Source: Ferrimonas sediminicola
Lineage (GTDB): Bacteria > Pseudomonadota > Gammaproteobacteria > Enterobacterales > Shewanellaceae
NCBI RefSeq assembly: GCF_005116715.1
Contig: NZ_SWCI01000004.1
Location: 186,001-250,000, forward strand
Reading direction: 5' to 3'
Length of the DNA stretch: 64,000 bases
In this document: positions 26,893-36,700 of the stretch, one piece after another
Layout: each line of letters starts with the position of its first letter
Numbering within the stretch: position 1 is the first letter of the stretch
Program-made: the position numbers and the translations under genes
Notes under the pieces: generated by a model
Seen by the model: only the letters and a program-made list of their open reading frames with translations
Told to the model about the DNA's origin: nothing
The model's database searches: none

Positions 26893-27849
26893 ATGAAAAA
26901 TCTAATTCTTTCCGTTGGCCTTGTGGCCGTCAGCCTGCCCCTGTGGGCAGGGGAGGCCATCGACAGCCGCCTCAGCGCCGATGGCATCAACAAGCTGACC
27001 CTGATCGTTCCCCGTGGTGAGGTCACCCTGACCGGGGGCGACCACCGCGAGATCCGCGTACAGGGGGAGCTGGATGACCAGGCCAGGGAGTGGGTGTTTG
27101 AGCGCGACGGCAGTACCCTGGTGGCCGAGGTCAAGATGCCCAGCAACTGGCGGGACAAAGGCGATGGCAGCACCCTGACCGTCACCCTGCCCCGCAGCGT
27201 CGAGGTGGAGGGCAGCGGGGTCAGCACCGACTTCAGTGTCAGCGAGCTGCAGAGAGGGCTGGAGCTGGAGAGCGTCAGTGGCGACCTTAAGATCATCCGG
27301 GTGTCCGGAGAGGTGGACGCAGACAGCGTCAGCGGTGACATCACCGCCGACACCCTCAACGGCGACATCGAACTGGAGACGGTGAGCGGTGACATCCTTG
27401 CCGAGGGCCTGGAGGGGAAGGTCAGCGCCGAATCGGTCAGCGGTGAGGTGTCCCTGAGCCGCGCCGGCGGCCAGCTTGAGGTGGAGAGCGTCTCCGGTGA
27501 TATCCGCTTGCAGCTCAGCCGGGTGCAAGCCTTGGAGGTGACCAGTGTCAGTGGCGATATCCGGGTGGAGATGGAGGCCGTAGCCGACGCTGCCCGCCTC
27601 GCCTTCGAGACGGTCAACGGCGACGCCAGACTGGCCCTGCCCGCCGATGCCTCCGCCCGATTCCAGCTGGAAACCGGACCCGGTGGTGAGATCCACAACC
27701 GCCTCAGCGCCCACCAGCCGGAGCGCGGCGAGTATGTGCCCACCGAAAGTCTGCGCTTCAGCCAGGGAGACGGCAGGGCCAGGGTAGCGATGAAGACGAT
27801 CAACGGCGCCCTTACCCTCTCCCCGGTGGTTGGGGGTCACCTGAAGTAG
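26893..27849 (+). CDS. DUF4097 beta-helix-repeat envelope protein
   Basis: A 318-aa exported protein (signal peptide about 1-19, ending LWA). From residue 120 onward a motif of type SVSGD/TVSGD/TLNGD recurs about every 17-22 residues at least seven times, the pattern of DUF4097 and bactofilin-like right-handed beta-helices. No enzymatic residues are evident. It starts 8 bases after the anti-sigma gene and is likely co-transcribed, so it may be an output or modulator of that system. Molecular function is unknown. Confidence 0.8.
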   Translation: MKNLILSVGLVAVSLPLWAGEAIDSRLSADGINKLTLIVPRGEVTLTGGDHREIRVQGELDDQAREWVFERDGSTLVAEVKMPSNWRDKGDGSTLTVTLPRSVEVEGSGVSTDFSVSELQRGLELESVSGDLKIIRVSGEVDADSVSGDITADTLNGDIELETVSGDILAEGLEGKVSAESVSGEVSLSRAGGQLEVESVSGDIRLQLSRVQALEVTSVSGDIRVEMEAVADAARLAFETVNGDARLALPADASARFQLETGPGGEIHNRLSAHQPERGEYVPTESLRFSQGDGRARVAMKTINGALTLSPVVGGHLK

Positions 27850-27857
27850 GGTAGCGG

Positions 27858-29030
27858 ATGGCAAGATCTGTTAACCTTGCCACCATGAACGACCATACCC
27901 ACAGCCAGGGCAAGCCAGACTGGGCGGCCCTGGCCACAGAGATCAAGAGCTGGGCGCAGGAACTGGGCTTTGCCGACTGCGGCATCGCCCGGCTGGACCT
28001 GAAGGATCAGCACGCCGCCCTGGAGCGGTGGCTGAGCAACCACTACCACGGCGACATGGACTACATGGCCCGCAACCGGGAGATGCGCACCCAGCCCAGC
28101 CTGCTGCACCCCGGTAGCCTCACCGCCATCGTGGTGCGCATGGACTATCTGCCGCCCCAGGCGGGGTTTGCCGATACCCTGAGCCAGCCACATCTGGCCT
28201 ACATAAGCCGTTATGCCGGTGGCCGGGACTACCACAAACTGATGCGCAACCGCCTCAAACAGCTGGGTAACCGGCTGCGGGAGAGGGTCCGTGACTACGA
28301 CGGCCGCCCCTTCGTGGATTCCGCCCCCATTCTGGAGCGTCCCCTGGCCAGAGAAGCGGGGCTGGGCTGGGTTGGCAAACACTCACTGCTGCTGGAGCGC
28401 AGTGCCGGCAGCTGGTTTTTCATCGGCGAACTGCTGACCAACCTGCCGCTGCCCGTCGATCCCCCCTACCAGGGAGAGTGCGGCAACTGCAGCGCCTGCC
28501 TCACCCTGTGCCCCACCCAGGCGATTGTGGCCCCCTACGTGGTGGACGCCCGTCGCTGCATCTCCTACCTGACCATCGAGTCCGATGGGGCGATTCCCGA
28601 GGCCCTGAGGCCACAGCTGGGCAACCGCATCTACGGCTGCGATGACTGCCAACTGGCCTGCCCCCACAACCGGACGGCCCCTCTCACCGCCGAGGGGGAT
28701 TTCCACACCCGGCCCCAGTTGCACCAGGTGCCCCTTCTCACCCTGTGGCAATGGAGTGAGGCGCAATTCCTGGCGGCCACCGAAGGCTCGCCCATCCGTC
28801 GCATCGGCTTCCGCCGCTGGCAGAGAAACCTGGCGGTGGCGCTGGGCAATGCGGCCGCCTCGGCGGAGCTGCTCAAGGCCCTGGAACAGGGTGTGGGCCG
28901 GGTAGACCCGATGGTGGATGAGCACATCCTCTGGGCCATCGAGCGCCAGCGCAGTGGCCTGGGGCAACTGAGCAAGCAGCAGCAGCGGCTGGTCCGGGTG
29001 GTACAGAAAGGGCTGCCCAGGGACGCCTGA
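27858..29030 (+). CDS. queG: Epoxyqueuosine reductase QueG
   Basis: QueG (390 aa) reduces epoxyqueuosine to queuosine in tRNA using cobalamin and two [4Fe-4S] clusters. The ferredoxin-like part has CGNCSACLTLCP and CDDCQLACPHN; ALGWVGKHSLLL-type residues (here GLGWVGKHSLLLE) and the DUF1730 N-terminal domain are clear. The first ATG has AGGG at suitable distance; a second at 27885 is possible. The C-terminal HEAT-like extension is normal for the family. tgt, an earlier step of the same pathway, is at the right edge. Confidence 0.94.
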   Translation: MARSVNLATMNDHTHSQGKPDWAALATEIKSWAQELGFADCGIARLDLKDQHAALERWLSNHYHGDMDYMARNREMRTQPSLLHPGSLTAIVVRMDYLPPQAGFADTLSQPHLAYISRYAGGRDYHKLMRNRLKQLGNRLRERVRDYDGRPFVDSAPILERPLAREAGLGWVGKHSLLLERSAGSWFFIGELLTNLPLPVDPPYQGECGNCSACLTLCPTQAIVAPYVVDARRCISYLTIESDGAIPEALRPQLGNRIYGCDDCQLACPHNRTAPLTAEGDFHTRPQLHQVPLLTLWQWSEAQFLAATEGSPIRRIGFRRWQRNLAVALGNAAASAELLKALEQGVGRVDPMVDEHILWAIERQRSGLGQLSKQQQRLVRVVQKGLPRDA

Positions 29031-29096
29031 TGCCGGCGATAGATCAATACATTCACTAATATCGGGCCAGAGGGTGGCTCAAAGGAGGAGCCCAGG

Positions 29097-29702
29097 ATGT
29101 TCGACAACCATGCCAGAGTACGGGTCCAGCAGCTGTTCGAGATGGCTGAGATATTCGGTTTCGAAAGCCGCAACCGCTACCGGGTCCTGGATGACCGCCA
29201 GCGCCCCCTGGCCTATGCCGCCGAGCAAGGCTCCGGCCTGTTCGGTACCCTGTCGAGGCAACTGTTTGGCCACTGGCGCCGCTTCGACATCCACCTGTTC
29301 TCCCCCGAGCGGCAGCCCCTGCTGACTGCCCACCATCCCTTCCGCTGGTGGTTGCAGAGGCTGGAGGTCAGCGAGGCCTCGGGCCGCAAGCTCGGCGCGG
29401 TGCAGCAGCGCTTTGCCCTGCTGCACCGGCGATTCAATATCGAGGATGAGCGGGGCCGGGTGCTGATGACGGTCGCCTCCCCCCTGTGGCGGCTTTGGAC
29501 CTTTCCGGTGCAACGCCAGGGGCGCGAGGTGGCCCGCATCAGTAAGCGCTGGTCCGGAGGACTCACCGAGCTGTTTACCGACAAGGACAATTTCGTGGTG
29601 GAGTACAGCGACCCCGCCCTGGACAACCGCAGCCGCAGCCTGCTGCTGATGGCCACCCTGTTTATCGACCTGCAGTACTTCGAGAACAAGGCGGGCGACT
29701 AG
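29097..29702 (+). CDS. Scramblase/LURP-one-like protein
   Basis: A 201-aa protein resembling bacterial members of the phospholipid scramblase (Tubby-like) fold: strand-rich, with VLDDRQRPLAYAAEQ, WTFPVQRQGREVARISKRWSG and FTDKDNFVVEY segments, ending in a hydrophobic helix (LLLMATLFIDLQYFE) as scramblases do. Whether bacterial homologues move lipids is unknown. An AAAGGAG ribosome-binding site lies in the loop of a 5-bp GGCTC/GAGCC hairpin just before the ATG. It stands between queG and a converging NYN gene. Confidence 0.72.
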   Translation: MFDNHARVRVQQLFEMAEIFGFESRNRYRVLDDRQRPLAYAAEQGSGLFGTLSRQLFGHWRRFDIHLFSPERQPLLTAHHPFRWWLQRLEVSEASGRKLGAVQQRFALLHRRFNIEDERGRVLMTVASPLWRLWTFPVQRQGREVARISKRWSGGLTELFTDKDNFVVEYSDPALDNRSRSLLLMATLFIDLQYFENKAGD

Positions 29703-29733
29703 GGTTGGCCCGGGCCGAACCGGGACAGGAGAG

Positions 29734-30219
29734 CTACAGCAGCATCGCCGGGCCGATGGGACAGAACTCCGAGGCCGCCTCCATCAGGGAGTGGGCGGTG
29801 AGGGTCGGCACACCGTAGACTCGGGCATCCACCCCGTAATCCCGGCTGACCTTGTGCAGCAGCAGGTCGAAATCCCCATCCCCTGACAGCAGCACCACGG
29901 TGTCCACCTGGGGCGCCTGCTCCATCACGTCGATGGTGATCCCCACATCCCAGTCCCCCTTGGCGGAACCATCGGCGCGCTGAATAAAGGGTTTGAGCTT
30001 CACATCGAAACCGATGTGTTTGAGGGCGTCCTGGAACTTGCGCTGGCCGTCATCCCCCCTGTGGGTGGCGTAGGCGGTGGCGAAGACGATCTCCCCCTGA
30101 GCACACAGCTGCTGCCACAGGGCCCGGTAGTTAAACTGACTACCGAAGGCCTGGCGACAGGTGTAGTAGATGTTCTGCACATCCACGAAAATGGCGATGC
30201 GGTTCAAGGGAGTGTCCAT
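29734..30219 (-). CDS. NYN-domain (LabA/DUF88 family) protein
   Basis: A 161-aa PIN-like nuclease-fold protein. Acidic residues expected for metal binding are visible: D13 in IAIFVDVQNIYY, D in KGDWDVGITIDVM, and the pair in VVLLSGDGDFDLL. The family includes LabA of cyanobacteria and RNA-processing NYN enzymes; the substrate here is unknown. It diverges from yceH across a region with three related sequence elements. Confidence 0.85.
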   Translation of the reverse strand: MDTPLNRIAIFVDVQNIYYTCRQAFGSQFNYRALWQQLCAQGEIVFATAYATHRGDDGQRKFQDALKHIGFDVKLKPFIQRADGSAKGDWDVGITIDVMEQAPQVDTVVLLSGDGDFDLLLHKVSRDYGVDARVYGVPTLTAHSLMEAASEFCPIGPAMLL

Positions 30220-30524
30220 GGCAAGTTAGAGATAAGTCACCAGAATACAGAAACAAACGATCAGTATTCAAATTCATTGACCAGAATTCAGACTCGAACC
30301 CGCAGATTGCCCCATCAAGTTGAATAAAGTCTAAACAGTTTCACATCCAGGCCGATAGATAGGGTTGGCTCACGAATACCGTTTTAACCTTTTTCCTAAA
30401 GATCAAATCTCTAGCTTCTTCTTCCCGCCTCTGCTCAAAGGCTGGCCAATCACAAGGCTCGGGGCTTGCCGTTTTTCCCGCCAGGGGAAATACTGGGTCG
30501 GTCAACGTGCTAAGGAGGCCCGCC
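30220..30524. promoter_or_regulatory. NYN-yceH divergent region with three related elements
   Basis: 305 bases. Related 10-13-mers occur at 30239-30251 (ACCAGAATACAGA), 30260-30270 in inverted orientation (TGAATACTGAT when read on the minus strand) and 30280-30292 (ACCAGAATTCAGA). Centres are about 20 bases apart, two helical turns, which suggests a regulator array near the NYN promoter. The rest shows no clear promoter hexamers. Confidence 0.35.
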
Positions 30525-31145
30525 GTGGAGATGAACCTGACCCTCAACGAAACCCGAATCATCGGCTGCCTCTTGGAGAAAGAGAGCACCACGCCCGACC
30601 TCTATCCCCTGACCCTGAACTCCCTGAAGAGTGCCTGCAACCAGAAGAGTAACCGGGACCCGGTACTCGCCCTCAGCGACAACGAGATCCGCCAGACCCT
30701 CAATGCCCTGATGGATCGCCGCCTGGTCAGTGAAGAGGGCGGCGCCCGAGCCAGCAAGTACAAACACAGATTCTGCAATACCGCCTTCGGCGGCCTCAAG
30801 CTGAGCGAGCAGGAGCGGGCCCTGGTGTGCGTCCTGCTGCTGCGCGGCCCCCAAACCCCGGGTGAACTTCGCAGTCGCACCGGCCGTCTGGCCCAGTTTG
30901 CCGATGTCAGTGCGGTGGACGCGGCACTGCAGGGACTGGCCGAGCGGGAGATGGTGGTGCAGCTGCCCCGGGAAGCTGGCAAGCGGGAAGCCCGTTACGC
31001 CCACCTGTTCTCCGGCGAGGTGACCATGCCCAGCAGCGCCGACCTGACGGCCGGCGACAAGGCCCGCATCCAGGAACTGGAGCATGAAGTGATGATCCTC
31101 AAGGCGGAGATCGAGCGCCTCAAGGGGGAACTGGCCAGCCGCTAA
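30525..31145 (+). CDS. yceH: YceH family protein (DUF480)
   Basis: A 206-aa member of the YceH/UPF0502 family, built of two winged-helix-like domains. Family motifs: LNETRIIGCLLEKESTTPD, the ACNQKSNRDPV segment, LLLRGPQTPGELRSR, and EAGKREARYAHLFSG. A coiled-coil tail (QELEHEVMILKAEIERLKGE) closes it. A GTG at 30525 is chosen because AAGGAGG precedes it by 6 bases; an ATG two codons on is less well placed. Function is not established. Its stop overlaps the converging MATE gene by four bases. Confidence 0.9.
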   Translation: MEMNLTLNETRIIGCLLEKESTTPDLYPLTLNSLKSACNQKSNRDPVLALSDNEIRQTLNALMDRRLVSEEGGARASKYKHRFCNTAFGGLKLSEQERALVCVLLLRGPQTPGELRSRTGRLAQFADVSAVDAALQGLAEREMVVQLPREAGKREARYAHLFSGEVTMPSSADLTAGDKARIQELEHEVMILKAEIERLKGELASR

Positions 31146-32473
31146 CGCCAAAAGCGCAGCGGCAATCCCCGCCGCTGCCAATCCTGCCACAACAGCCGCA
31201 GCACCCAGATCACCAGCAGGGTGTTGGACAGCGGCACCGAGATCCACACCCCCTGAACCCCCAGCCAGATCGGCAGCAGCAACAGAAACGGCAGCTGCAG
31301 CGCCAGATTGGCCAGGGTGATCAGCCCGGCCCGACGGCCATCTCCCACCGACTGAAAATAGGCGGCAATCACGAAGATGATGCCGTCAAAATAGAGGGCC
31401 CAGGTGTGCCAGGCCAGCCCCTGACGGGTGGCCTCGAACAGGGCGGTATCATCACTGTTGAAGGCGTGAATCAGGGGGGTGGGCACCCCGAAGAAGAGCA
31501 GTACGGTCAACAGGCCGGAGATCAGCACCAACCCAAGGGCCCAGCCCATCACCCGCTGCAGGCTGGGATACTCTCTGGCGCCAAACAGGTAGCTGAGCAG
31601 GGGCTGGGCACCGCCGGCCACCCCCTCGGCAAACAGGTAATAGACCACGCACAGGTAGCCGACGATGGAGAAGGCCCCCACCTGAATGGCATCTCCGTAC
31701 TCCAGCAGCATGGCGTTGTGAACTGCGGTGATAAAGCTGTAATAGAGATACATCAGCCAGCTGGCCATCCCCAGCGCCAGGATGGCTCTGGCATCGGCCA
31801 GGGTCAGCCCCATGTCAGCCAGAGCGAGCCGGGTGCGGCATAACGAGGAGCGGAAATAGCCCAGTCCCAGCAGCAGCACCAGGGCCTGGGAGAGCACCGT
31901 GGCCAGCGCGGCCCCCTGAAGCTGCCAGTCCAACTGCACGATAAACAGGTAATCCAGGGCGATGTTGGCCAGGGCGCCACCGCCGATGAGCAGGGTGGAG
32001 AGGTTGGGGGCATTGTCGTTGCGGACCAGGAAAGGGATGGCGATCCCCCCAAGGGCCAGGGGACAACCCCAGGCCAGTACCTGCAGATAGGTCCTGGCCA
32101 TGGCCAGCACCTCACCACGGGCCTGCTGCAGGGTCAGCAGCCACTCCCCCAGGACCTGCAGCAGGACGCCGCATCCGACGGCCATCAACAGCAGCAAGGT
32201 GATGCCACTGCCCAGCCAGCGCGCCACCCGAGCACCATCGCCATCTCCCCGAGCCATGGAGGAGAGGGCGCCGGCGCCTATGCCCACCATCAGCGCCACC
32301 CCATACACCAGGCCGATCACCGGCCAGGCGATGTTGATGGCCGCCAGTCCCACGGCGCCAATCTGCTGGCCGACAAACAGGCCGTCCACAAACTGGTAGA
32401 GGCCGCTCACCATCATGGCGGCCACCGTAGGAACTAAAAAGCGCCAGAACTGGCGCTTAAGGGAATCTTGCAT
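31142..32473 (-). CDS. MATE-family efflux transporter
   Basis: A 443-aa protein with about 12 membrane segments in two MatE halves; the N-terminal VSGLYQFVDGLFVGQQIGAVGLAA segment and DYLFIVQLDWQLQGAALATVLSQ are typical. MATE proteins export cationic drugs or metabolites using Na+ or H+ gradients; the substrate here cannot be inferred. It is preceded at 27 bases by the btuR stop, so the two may share a transcript, though no functional link is evident. Confidence 0.88.
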   Translation of the reverse strand: MQDSLKRQFWRFLVPTVAAMMVSGLYQFVDGLFVGQQIGAVGLAAINIAWPVIGLVYGVALMVGIGAGALSSMARGDGDGARVARWLGSGITLLLLMAVGCGVLLQVLGEWLLTLQQARGEVLAMARTYLQVLAWGCPLALGGIAIPFLVRNDNAPNLSTLLIGGGALANIALDYLFIVQLDWQLQGAALATVLSQALVLLLGLGYFRSSLCRTRLALADMGLTLADARAILALGMASWLMYLYYSFITAVHNAMLLEYGDAIQVGAFSIVGYLCVVYYLFAEGVAGGAQPLLSYLFGAREYPSLQRVMGWALGLVLISGLLTVLLFFGVPTPLIHAFNSDDTALFEATRQGLAWHTWALYFDGIIFVIAAYFQSVGDGRRAGLITLANLALQLPFLLLLPIWLGVQGVWISVPLSNTLLVIWVLRLLWQDWQRRGLPLRFWR

Positions 32474-32499
32474 GGAGGACTCGCAGGGCGCTTCTGGGC

Positions 32500-33096
32500 T
32501 TACCAGTCTACCCCTTTGCGTGCCTTGATGCCCGCCTCAAAGGCGTGCTTGAGAGGCCGAACTTCGGAGACGGTGTCCGCCAGCTCTTCCAGGCGGCGGT
32601 GCGCCGCACGGCCGGTGATCACCACGCTCTGCTCCCGCGGTCTGTCGGCGATCGCCTGCACCACCTCGTCCAGATCCAGGTAGCCGTAATTGGTCATATA
32701 GGTGATCTCATCCAGCAGCACCAAGTCCACAGCCGGATCCGCCAGCTCCTGCTTCACCTGCTGCCACACCTCCTGTGCCGCGGCAGTGTCCGCCTCTTTG
32801 TCCTGGGTCTCCCAGGTAAAACCGGTGGCCATCACATGGAAGCGCACGCCGTGCCCGGCCAGCAAGTCCCGCTCCCCGCAGGCCCAGTTGCCCTTGATAA
32901 ACTGGGCCACCGCACAATTCTGGCCATGACCGACGGCACGGGCGACGGTACCAAAGCCCGCCGTGGACTTGCCCTTGCCATTTCCGGTGAGGATCAACAC
33001 CACGCCACGCTCCTCCTGAGCCTGGGCGACCTTGGCGTCCACCTTCTCTTTCACCTTCTGCTGCCGCTCCTTGTGGCGCTGGTTCGTATCGGTCAT
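32500..33096 (-). CDS. btuR: Cob(I)yrinic acid a,c-diamide adenosyltransferase
   Basis: BtuR/CobO (198 aa) transfers the adenosyl group of ATP to cob(I)alamin, making adenosylcobalamin. The P-loop LTGNGKGKSTAGFGT is near residue 34, followed by the family motifs QFIKGNWACGE, LVLLDEITYM and VITGRAAHRRLEELAD. The ATG at 33096 with AGGA upstream gives the family start; an upstream TTG in the same frame adds seven residues. It is two genes from metH, which uses methylcobalamin, and close to an ArsR regulator. Confidence 0.94.
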   Translation of the reverse strand: MTDTNQRHKERQQKVKEKVDAKVAQAQEERGVVLILTGNGKGKSTAGFGTVARAVGHGQNCAVAQFIKGNWACGERDLLAGHGVRFHVMATGFTWETQDKEADTAAAQEVWQQVKQELADPAVDLVLLDEITYMTNYGYLDLDEVVQAIADRPREQSVVITGRAAHRRLEELADTVSEVRPLKHAFEAGIKARKGVDW

Positions 33097-33182
33097 GGAT
33101 TCATCCTGTATCTGCAAGGAAAAGGGTTCATTTTACGCGGTTCTTTCGGCTCAAGGCATGGGAAAACCCACAGTGATTCCGG

Positions 33183-33488
33183 TCAGTCCGAGTCCGAGGT
33201 CTCCAGGGAGCAGCACTCAGCGCTGAGGAAGCCCATCAGTTCATCGGTGGCTTCCAGGTTGGCGCGGCAAATCAGCTCACGGCCTCGTCGCTCCTGGGTC
33301 ACCAGGTTGGCAGTCATCAAGCGGCTGATGTGGTGGCTCAGGGTGGAGCCGGGAATGGACAGATGCTGCTGAATCTCGCCCACATTCAGCCCCTGCAGGC
33401 CCCCTTTGACCAGCAGGCGGAAGATACTCAGCCTGGTGTCGTGGCCCAGTTCGGCGAAACGGCGCACCGCCTCGGCGTGGTCGATCAT
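33183..33488 (-). CDS. ArsR-family transcriptional regulator
   Basis: A 101-aa winged-helix regulator: helix-turn-helix in VGEIQQHLSIPGSTLSHHISRLMTANLV and wing QERRGRELICRANLE. The CVCD-type metal box of ArsR/SmtB alpha-3 is absent (the stretch reads NVGEIQQH), but a C-terminal vicinal Cys pair (AECCSLE) could bind metal(loid) or sense redox. It diverges from metH, sharing the 216-base control region, and is followed by btuR. The ATG at 33488 has AAGGAGTG; longer upstream frame rejected. A role in methionine or cobalamin control is inference from position. Confidence 0.85.
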   Translation of the reverse strand: MIDHAEAVRRFAELGHDTRLSIFRLLVKGGLQGLNVGEIQQHLSIPGSTLSHHISRLMTANLVTQERRGRELICRANLEATDELMGFLSAECCSLETSDSD

Positions 33489-33658
33489 CCTCACTCCTTG
33501 GGTAAATGGTTGTACAGGGGAAATCATGACCCAAAGTGCCGGGAAATCCAAGGGGCAGACCCAAAGCCAAGGCATCCAGTCCATAATCGACCACTATGAC
33601 GCCATTGCGCTTTTTTTACCCCGGGGGGCTATCCACGGGCCACCACCTTGGCTAAGAT

Positions 33659-33682
33659 GGACGTCTAAACGTATAAATGTCT
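33659..33682 (+). promoter_or_regulatory. Tandem MetJ boxes before metH
   Basis: Three adjacent 8-mers match the met box AGACGTCT: GGACGTCT (33659-33666, 7/8), AAACGTAT (33667-33674, 6/8) and AAATGTCT (33675-33682, 6/8). They end 22 bases before the metH ATG. MetJ with S-adenosylmethionine binds two or more tandem boxes cooperatively, so direct MetJ repression of metH is predicted. A direct repeat GACCCAAAG (33528-33536 and 33558-33566, 30 bases apart) lies further upstream, nearer arsR. Confidence 0.7.
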
Positions 33683-33704
33683 ATATGAGATTAGGGACGG
33701 CGCC

Positions 33705-36700
33705 ATGGCAACCACACTGCAGCAACTCCTGGCACAGCGGATACTGATTCTGGACGGCGCCATGGGCACCATGATCCAGGGCCACCGCCTGGAGGAGGAG
33801 GATTACCGTGGCGAGCGCTTTGCAAACTGGCCCTGCCAGATCAAGGGCAACAATGACCTACTGTCCCTGACCCAGCCCGAAATCATCGCCGGCATCCACC
33901 GCGCCTATCTGGAAGCCGGTGCCGACATCATCGAAACCAACACCTTCAACTCCACCACCATCGCCATGGCCGACTACCAGATGGAGGCGCTCTCCAGGGA
34001 GATCAACTTCGAATCCGCCCGGCTGGCTCGTCAGGTGGCTGACGACGTGGCCAGGGAGACCGGCGTTCCCCGATTTGTGGCCGGGGTGCTGGGCCCCACC
34101 AACCGCACCTGCTCCATCAGCCCGGACGTGAACGATCCCGGCTATCGCAACATCAGTTTCGATCATCTGGTGGCCGCCTTCCATGAGTCGGCCCAGGCAT
34201 TGGTGGAGGGAGGCGCCGACCTCCTGCTGGTGGAGACGGTGTTCGATACCCTCAACGCCAAAGCGGCCCTGTTTGCCATCGACACCCTGTTCGAGGAGCT
34301 GGGCCGCCCATTGCCGGTGATGATCTCAGGCACCATCACCGACGCCTCGGGACGCACCCTCACCGGCCAGACCACCGAAGCCTTCTACAACTCCCTGACC
34401 CACATCCAGCCGGTGGCCATCGGCCTCAACTGCGCCCTGGGGCCCAAAGAGCTCTCCCCCTACGTGGAGGAGCTGGCGCGCATCAGCGAGTTCCCGGTCT
34501 CCGCCCACCCCAATGCCGGCCTGCCCAACGAGTTTGGCGAGTATGACGAGACCCCGGAGCAGATGGCGGCGATCATCGGCCAATGGGCCGCCGAAGGCTG
34601 GCTCAACATCGTCGGCGGCTGCTGCGGCACCACTCCGGAACACATCAGCGCCATCAAGGCGGCGGTGGACCAACACAGCCCCAGGCGCACCCCGGCGATC
34701 CCGGTGGCCTGCCGCCTGGCTGGCCTGGAGCCCTGCACCATCGACGCCGACGCCCTGTTCGTCAACGTCGGCGAACGCACCAATGTCACCGGCTCCGCTC
34801 GTTTCCTGAGGCTGATCAAGGAGGGGGACTACGAGACCGCCCTCTCCGTGGCCCGCCAGCAGGTGGAGAACGGTGCCCAGATCATCGACATCAACATGGA
34901 TGAGGGGATGCTGGACGGCGTCACCGCCATGGAGCGCTTCCTCAAGCTGATCGCCTCCGAACCTGAGATCGCCAGGGTGCCGATCATGATCGACTCCTCC
35001 AAGTGGGAGGTGATCGAAGCCGGCCTCAAGTGCATCCAGGGCAAAGGGGTGGTGAACTCCATCTCCCTCAAGGAGGGGGAGCAGGCCTTCATCCATCAGG
35101 CAAAACTGATCCGCCGCTACGGCGCCGCCGCCATCGTCATGGCCTTCGACGAACAGGGTCAGGCGGACACCTATGAGCGTAAGGTGGCGATCTGCACCCG
35201 GGCCTACCGGGTGCTCACCGACAAAGTGGGCTTCCCGCCCCAGGACATCATCTTCGATCCCAACATCTTCGCCATCGCCACCGGCATCGAGGAGCACGAC
35301 AACTACGCCGTGGACTTTATCGAGGCCACCCGCACCATCAAGCAGACCCTGCCCCACGCGATGATCTCCGGCGGCGTCTCCAACGTCTCCTTCTCCTTCC
35401 GGGGCAACAACCCGGTAAGGGAAGCGATCCACGCGGTGTTCCTCTACCACGCCATCCACGCCGGCCTCACCATGGGGATCGTCAACGCCGGCCAGTTGGC
35501 AATCTACGACGACATCCCGGATGAGCTGCGGGAGCGGGTGGAGGATGTGGTGCTCAACCGCCGGCCTGACGGCACCGAGCGGCTGCTGGCCGTCGCCGAG
35601 GAGTACCGGGGTGATGGCGCCGCCGAAGCGGACCCCAGGGAGGCGGAATGGCGCAGCTGGCCGGTGACCAAGCGGCTGGAGCACGCCCTGGTCAAGGGGA
35701 TCACCGACTTTATCGAAGAGGACACCGAACAGGCCCGGCTGGAGGCGGAGGCCCCACTTCAGGTGATCGAGGGCCCGCTGATGGATGGCATGAACGTGGT
35801 GGGCGATCTGTTCGGCGACGGCAAGATGTTCCTGCCCCAGGTGGTGAAATCCGCCCGGGTAATGAAGCAGGCGGTGGCCTACCTGACCCCCTACATCGAG
35901 GAGAGCAAGCAGGAGGTCAGCAGCGCCGGCAAGATCGTCATGGCCACGGTTAAGGGCGATGTCCACGACATCGGCAAGAACATCGTCGCCGTGGTACTGC
36001 AGTGTAACGGCTACGAGGTGGTGGACCTGGGCGTGATGGTGCCGGTGGAGAAGATCATTGAGACCGCTGTCGCCGAGAGTGCCGACGCCATCGGCATGTC
36101 CGGGCTGATTACCCCCTCCCTGGATGAGATGATCCACAACGTCAAGGCGTTCCAGAGGGCGGGGCTGGAGATCCCCTGCTTTATCGGTGGCGCCACCACC
36201 TCCAAGATCCACACCGCGGTGAAGATCCACCAGCACTACCCCCAGGGGGCCATCTATGTGCCGGATGCGTCGCGCACTGTGCCGGTGGTGGCCAAGCTGA
36301 TCGACCAGAAGCAGCGCAAGGGGTTCGTGGAGCAGGTGTACAACGAATATAGCGAGCTCAAGGCGCGCCGGGAAGCCCAGGGGCGGCGCAAGACCCTGGT
36401 CTCTCTGGAGCAGGCCAGGGCCAACCGCAACGCCATCGACTGGGACAACTACCAGCCCTGCAAGCCCAAACAGACCGGGATACGGGTCTTCAAGGCGTAC
36501 CCGCTTACCGACCTGCTGGAGCGCATCGACTGGACCCCCTTCTTCCGCAGCTGGGGGCTGCACGGTCGCTTCCCGGATATTCTGGAGGATCCCAGGGTGG
36601 GTGAGGAGGCCAGCGAGCTCTATGCCAACGGCCGGAAGATGCTGGAAACCATCATCGATCAGCAGTGGCTCAGGGCGGCGGCGGTGATCGGCCTGTTCCC

